From positions 5,823,854-5,887,853 of the forward strand of contig NC_061816.1 of assembly GCF_021462225.1 (NCBI RefSeq): DNA of 64,000 nucleotides, read 5' to 3'. The stretch is from Girardinichthys multiradiatus (taxonomy: Eukaryota > Chordata > Actinopteri > Cyprinodontiformes > Goodeidae). A program made the translations under genes and the position numbers. A model generated the notes under the pieces. The model was not told the DNA's origin, searched no databases, and was given only the letters and a program-made list of their open reading frames with translations. Of the stretch, positions 61,620-64,000 are shown in pieces. Position 1 is the first letter of the stretch. Every line of letters begins with the position of its first letter.

Positions 61620-62260
61620 AAAACTCAAGAGCCGTTTAGGAGCCGAAAGAGCCGGCTCTTTTAAGTGAGCCAAGTCAAAAGAACTGGCTCTCTAAAAGGA
61701 GCCCGTTGAAAAGACCTCACTACTTCTAGGTCCAGTGAAAGGAGTTCCTTATGCTTCGGCATACGGAGACATTTTGGACAATGCCAACTTTGTGGGAACA
61801 GTTTGAGGATGGCCCTTTCCTGTTCCAACATGACTGCACACCAGTGCACAAAGCACGGCCTATAGAGACATGAATGAGTGAGTTTCATGTGGTAGAACTT
61901 GACTGGCCTTCTTGTCCAACATCAGTGTCCGACCTCACAAATGTGCTACTTAAAAAAGGGTTGAAGTATCCTAAAATCACATCCAATAAATGTCTATAAT
62001 GCTGTACTGAAGTGTCCATAGAGCATCAGAGTCACCTTAAGACTCTGGGACATCACCGGATCCTCGCACACAAAGACTTTATTTCTGTAAAAACAAGTAA
62101 AAGTCTAGAAAGGTTTGTCAGAGAGGAAGTGAGTGAGCAACCATTAAAGTATTCGCTGCTGCGATGAGTCTGTGGAAGGAAGCCAACCAGCCTGCACAGA
62201 GCTGTGACCTCAGCCTCCGACACGTCTGGAATGAACTTTCACACCATATACCACATCAGT
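61620..62260 (+). mobile_element. hAT-end fragment next to a broken Tc1-like transposase
   Basis: 61628-61705 has repeated GAGCC/GGCTC words (GAGCCGGCTCTTTT, GAACTGGCTCTC) typical of one hAT terminal region. From about 61770, ACATTTTGGACAATGCCAAC, a stretch reading FQHDCTPVHKARPIET, and a stretch reading ELDWPS mark the third catalytic region of a Tc1-like transposase. A second PAQSCDLSLRHVWNEL-like stretch is at about 62190. Frames are broken and internally deleted. Confidence 0.6.
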
Positions 62261-62534
62261 AACCTCCACTTGCTTTTAGTTGGTTATTTAAGCTTCCTAA
62301 CTTCTCTTTTCTGTTTTATAATGTTCATAGCTGAACGCCGCATCCTCCCCCAGTTTGTCTTTCCATAATTGAGACACATTACCACACATGAAAAGTTTTT
62401 TCAGCGTTTCCTCGTGTTGGAGCGAGTGAACACACAACTCGCCCCACCAGCTCCATTTCCCCACAAATAAAGAAAGATAAACTCCCTGGGAGCCACTTTT
62501 CCTAAAAGTCGAACATGCCATACTTATGTAACGT

Positions 62535-62544
62535 TTGCGTGACA
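62535..62544 (+). promoter_or_regulatory. Consensus XRE/DRE (TTGCGTGACA)
   Basis: It contains TNGCGTG, the AHR-ARNT binding core, with a favourable A/C flank, 7.4 kb upstream of the ahr2 bHLH exon. The motif is seen; occupancy is unknown. Confidence 0.35.
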
Positions 62545-62732
62545 CAAAACTATGTTAATTCGAGTCAAGGGAGGGAGGGGAAAAACAATCTCCCCCCCAA
62601 GAAAACACACAAAGACATAAGGAAAGACAGGAAAAAAGTATGTTGTGGCAGTCGGGGGGAGGAGGAGAAAAAATACTGAGCGAGTCTCAGATTACGCCAT
62701 CCTCCCGCCCTCCCTCCTCCCTCGTGGAAACA

Positions 62733-62742
62733 TTGCGTGAGA
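62733..62742 (+). promoter_or_regulatory. Consensus XRE/DRE (TTGCGTGAGA)
   Basis: This is the second TNGCGTG site, 198 bp from the first and in the same orientation, followed by GCGCTCTCGCTGCACG. It lies in a locally GC-richer 250-bp stretch. Confidence 0.35.
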
Positions 62743-63719
62743 GCGCTCTCGCTGCACGTCCTGATTATGATTAATGCAGGTAGCGCCACACACACAGTGA
62801 AACCACAGTTCTGGATGGGGTTCTGCCAGGGATCTCCGCTCAGAACTTTGGAGGCGTCTTGCGATTGGGTCTGGCTTTGTTGAAAGGTTGAATATTAACT
62901 TGGGTTATTTCACAGTGAGGAAAACAGAGAGGGTTAAAGCAGCCTTCGTGTTCTGCGACGGCACTAAGGAGGCTAGAAGATGGGTAAAAATGACTTCACC
63001 CAGTGGTTTAGGTGGTTCTATTTCTGCAGAACGGTTACAGATATGCCTCATATTGGTACTGATTAGGATCACGGTTAGTGAAAGAAATCTGACAACTACC
63101 CTGCTGCTTTACCGCCACAGATATATTTAGCAATTGAGCATTTTGCACACTAAAAAGGAAGGAAAACGTCTGGGCCCAACTTCATGCATCTGGCTGGTTT
63201 AATTCATCACCCGGTTAGAAATATTAACTTCCTGAGCCGTCACACATTCTGAGCCATTAATTCCCAATCTACTGGCTGCACAGCAGTAATGTTGTGTATC
63301 CAACTGTGCACTAGATTAAAATGTGAGTCCTTAGTAGCAGACCATGTAAGGCAGGCTAAATGCTGACCAGAAAACTATTGATTTTTGTTTTATAACTCTA
63401 ATATTCGTCATGGTGCTTGGCTAGAAGTTTCAGCCCGATCAGAAATAAAACATTTTGATTAGCCTGAACAAGAACGACTGAGAGTTTAAAATAAATTCAT
63501 TCACTCTGGCACAAAACTAGAACATTTTAACATCCTTTAGGGCACTTTAATAGGATTTTAAAAGGTTTAAAATGCATTACATTTAAGATGGTACTTTTGA
63601 AGACCCAATCTGACATCGACCTTGTTAAATTGGGTTTAATCAAGGCACATTTATTGATTTAAAATATTTAAGCAACTGAAATAGTGCTAATTCTTTACAG
63701 AGATACTCAAGCAACCGAT

Positions 63720-64000
63720 TCACCCCGAGATCACACCATCTAATGCTCAGAGAAGTTGCAGAAAACCTGGGAGCTCCATCTCAGCCTCTGCAGGTGTCAG
63801 TCAGCAGGTGAAAGGTTAAAGTTCAAGACAGGACAACTAGCAAAAGACTGGACAAGTTACGCTTTGGACGTTCTACCAAAGTAAAGATGTTTGGCCATAA
63901 TACACAGAATATCAGCACAAACGCCTAAAACCGGCTGGGAAGCATGGTGGTGGAGGGGTGATGACGTGGGCTGGTTTTGCAGTTACAGACTACTTTAGAG
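63720..64000 (+). mobile_element. Tc1-like element running off the right edge
   Basis: It contains AAGATGTTTGGCCATAATAC and AGCATGGTGGTGGAGGGGTG followed by ATGACGTGGGCTGGTTTTGC, a GGGGVM.WA.F-type transposase block. It is the same family as 52740-53340, in opposite orientation. Confidence 0.6.

Larger units (their letters stand above)
55146..64000 (-). other. ahr2 intron 1 and/or upstream region
   Basis: The ahr2 bHLH exon has a proper acceptor, so an upstream exon must exist, but no KRRKP-type coding segment with a phase-2 donor was recognised on the minus strand up to 64000. Intron 1 is therefore probably longer than 8.85 kb. Apart from elements listed separately the stretch is AT-rich with only short open frames. 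Confidence 0.7.

Noticed and set aside
1..64000. CRISPR array, phage, bacterial defence or operon-type system
   Set aside because: The sequence is spliced vertebrate DNA; no spaced direct-repeat array, prokaryotic gene cluster or ribosome-binding sites were seen.

Overview
The window is vertebrate, almost certainly teleost fish, nuclear DNA. It is AT-rich with interrupted genes, GT-AG introns, (AC)n microsatellites, and many relics of Tc1/mariner, hAT, L2/Maui-like and Rex1-like elements and tRNA-derived SINEs of the fish type. There are no bacterial operons, CRISPR arrays or complete viral genomes. The exact species cannot be read from the sequence; a percomorph-type fish is an inference.

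Two aryl hydrocarbon receptor (AHR) genes lie head-to-tail on the minus strand. The upstream gene (exons 2 to 11, 55145 down to 14556) is assigned to ahr2. I resolved all of its coding exons except the short first one, which I could not find and which is probably beyond 64000. Splice phases agree throughout and give about 908 residues after the exon 1 junction: bHLH, PAS-A, PAS-B and a long Gln/Asn/Ser-rich activation region ending in a 29-codon terminal exon. The downstream gene (exons 1 to 4, 8076 down to 889) is assigned to ahr1. It runs off the left edge after the first part of PAS-A. The two bHLH exons are both 188 nt and the exon 4s are both 90 nt, as expected for tandem paralogues. AHR proteins are cytosolic ligand-activated transcription factors that dimerise with ARNT and bind XRE (GCGTG) sites.

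Layout from left to right: 1-889 ahr1 intron 4 with a Tc1-type relic; 889-8076 ahr1 exons 4, 3, 2, 1; 8077-8600 GC-rich ahr1 5' flank with a perfect CRE; 8600-14555 intergenic DNA with degenerate repeats, a hairpin, a SINE and an L2-like LINE tail; 14556-21307 ahr2 exons 11 to 3; 21308-54957 the huge ahr2 intron 2 (33.65 kb), filled with transposon relics and a 1-kb GGAA/GGGA purine tract; 54958-55145 the ahr2 bHLH exon; 55146-64000 ahr2 intron 1 and/or upstream DNA with MITEs, Tc1 relics and two consensus XREs.

No other protein-coding gene could be supported. I found no new multi-gene system. The points most worth checking are a GC-AG intron in the ahr2 PAS-B region, the unusual basic N-terminus of ahr1, the 1-kb purine tract, several old decayed tandem-repeat tracts, and the paired XREs upstream of the ahr2 bHLH exon.
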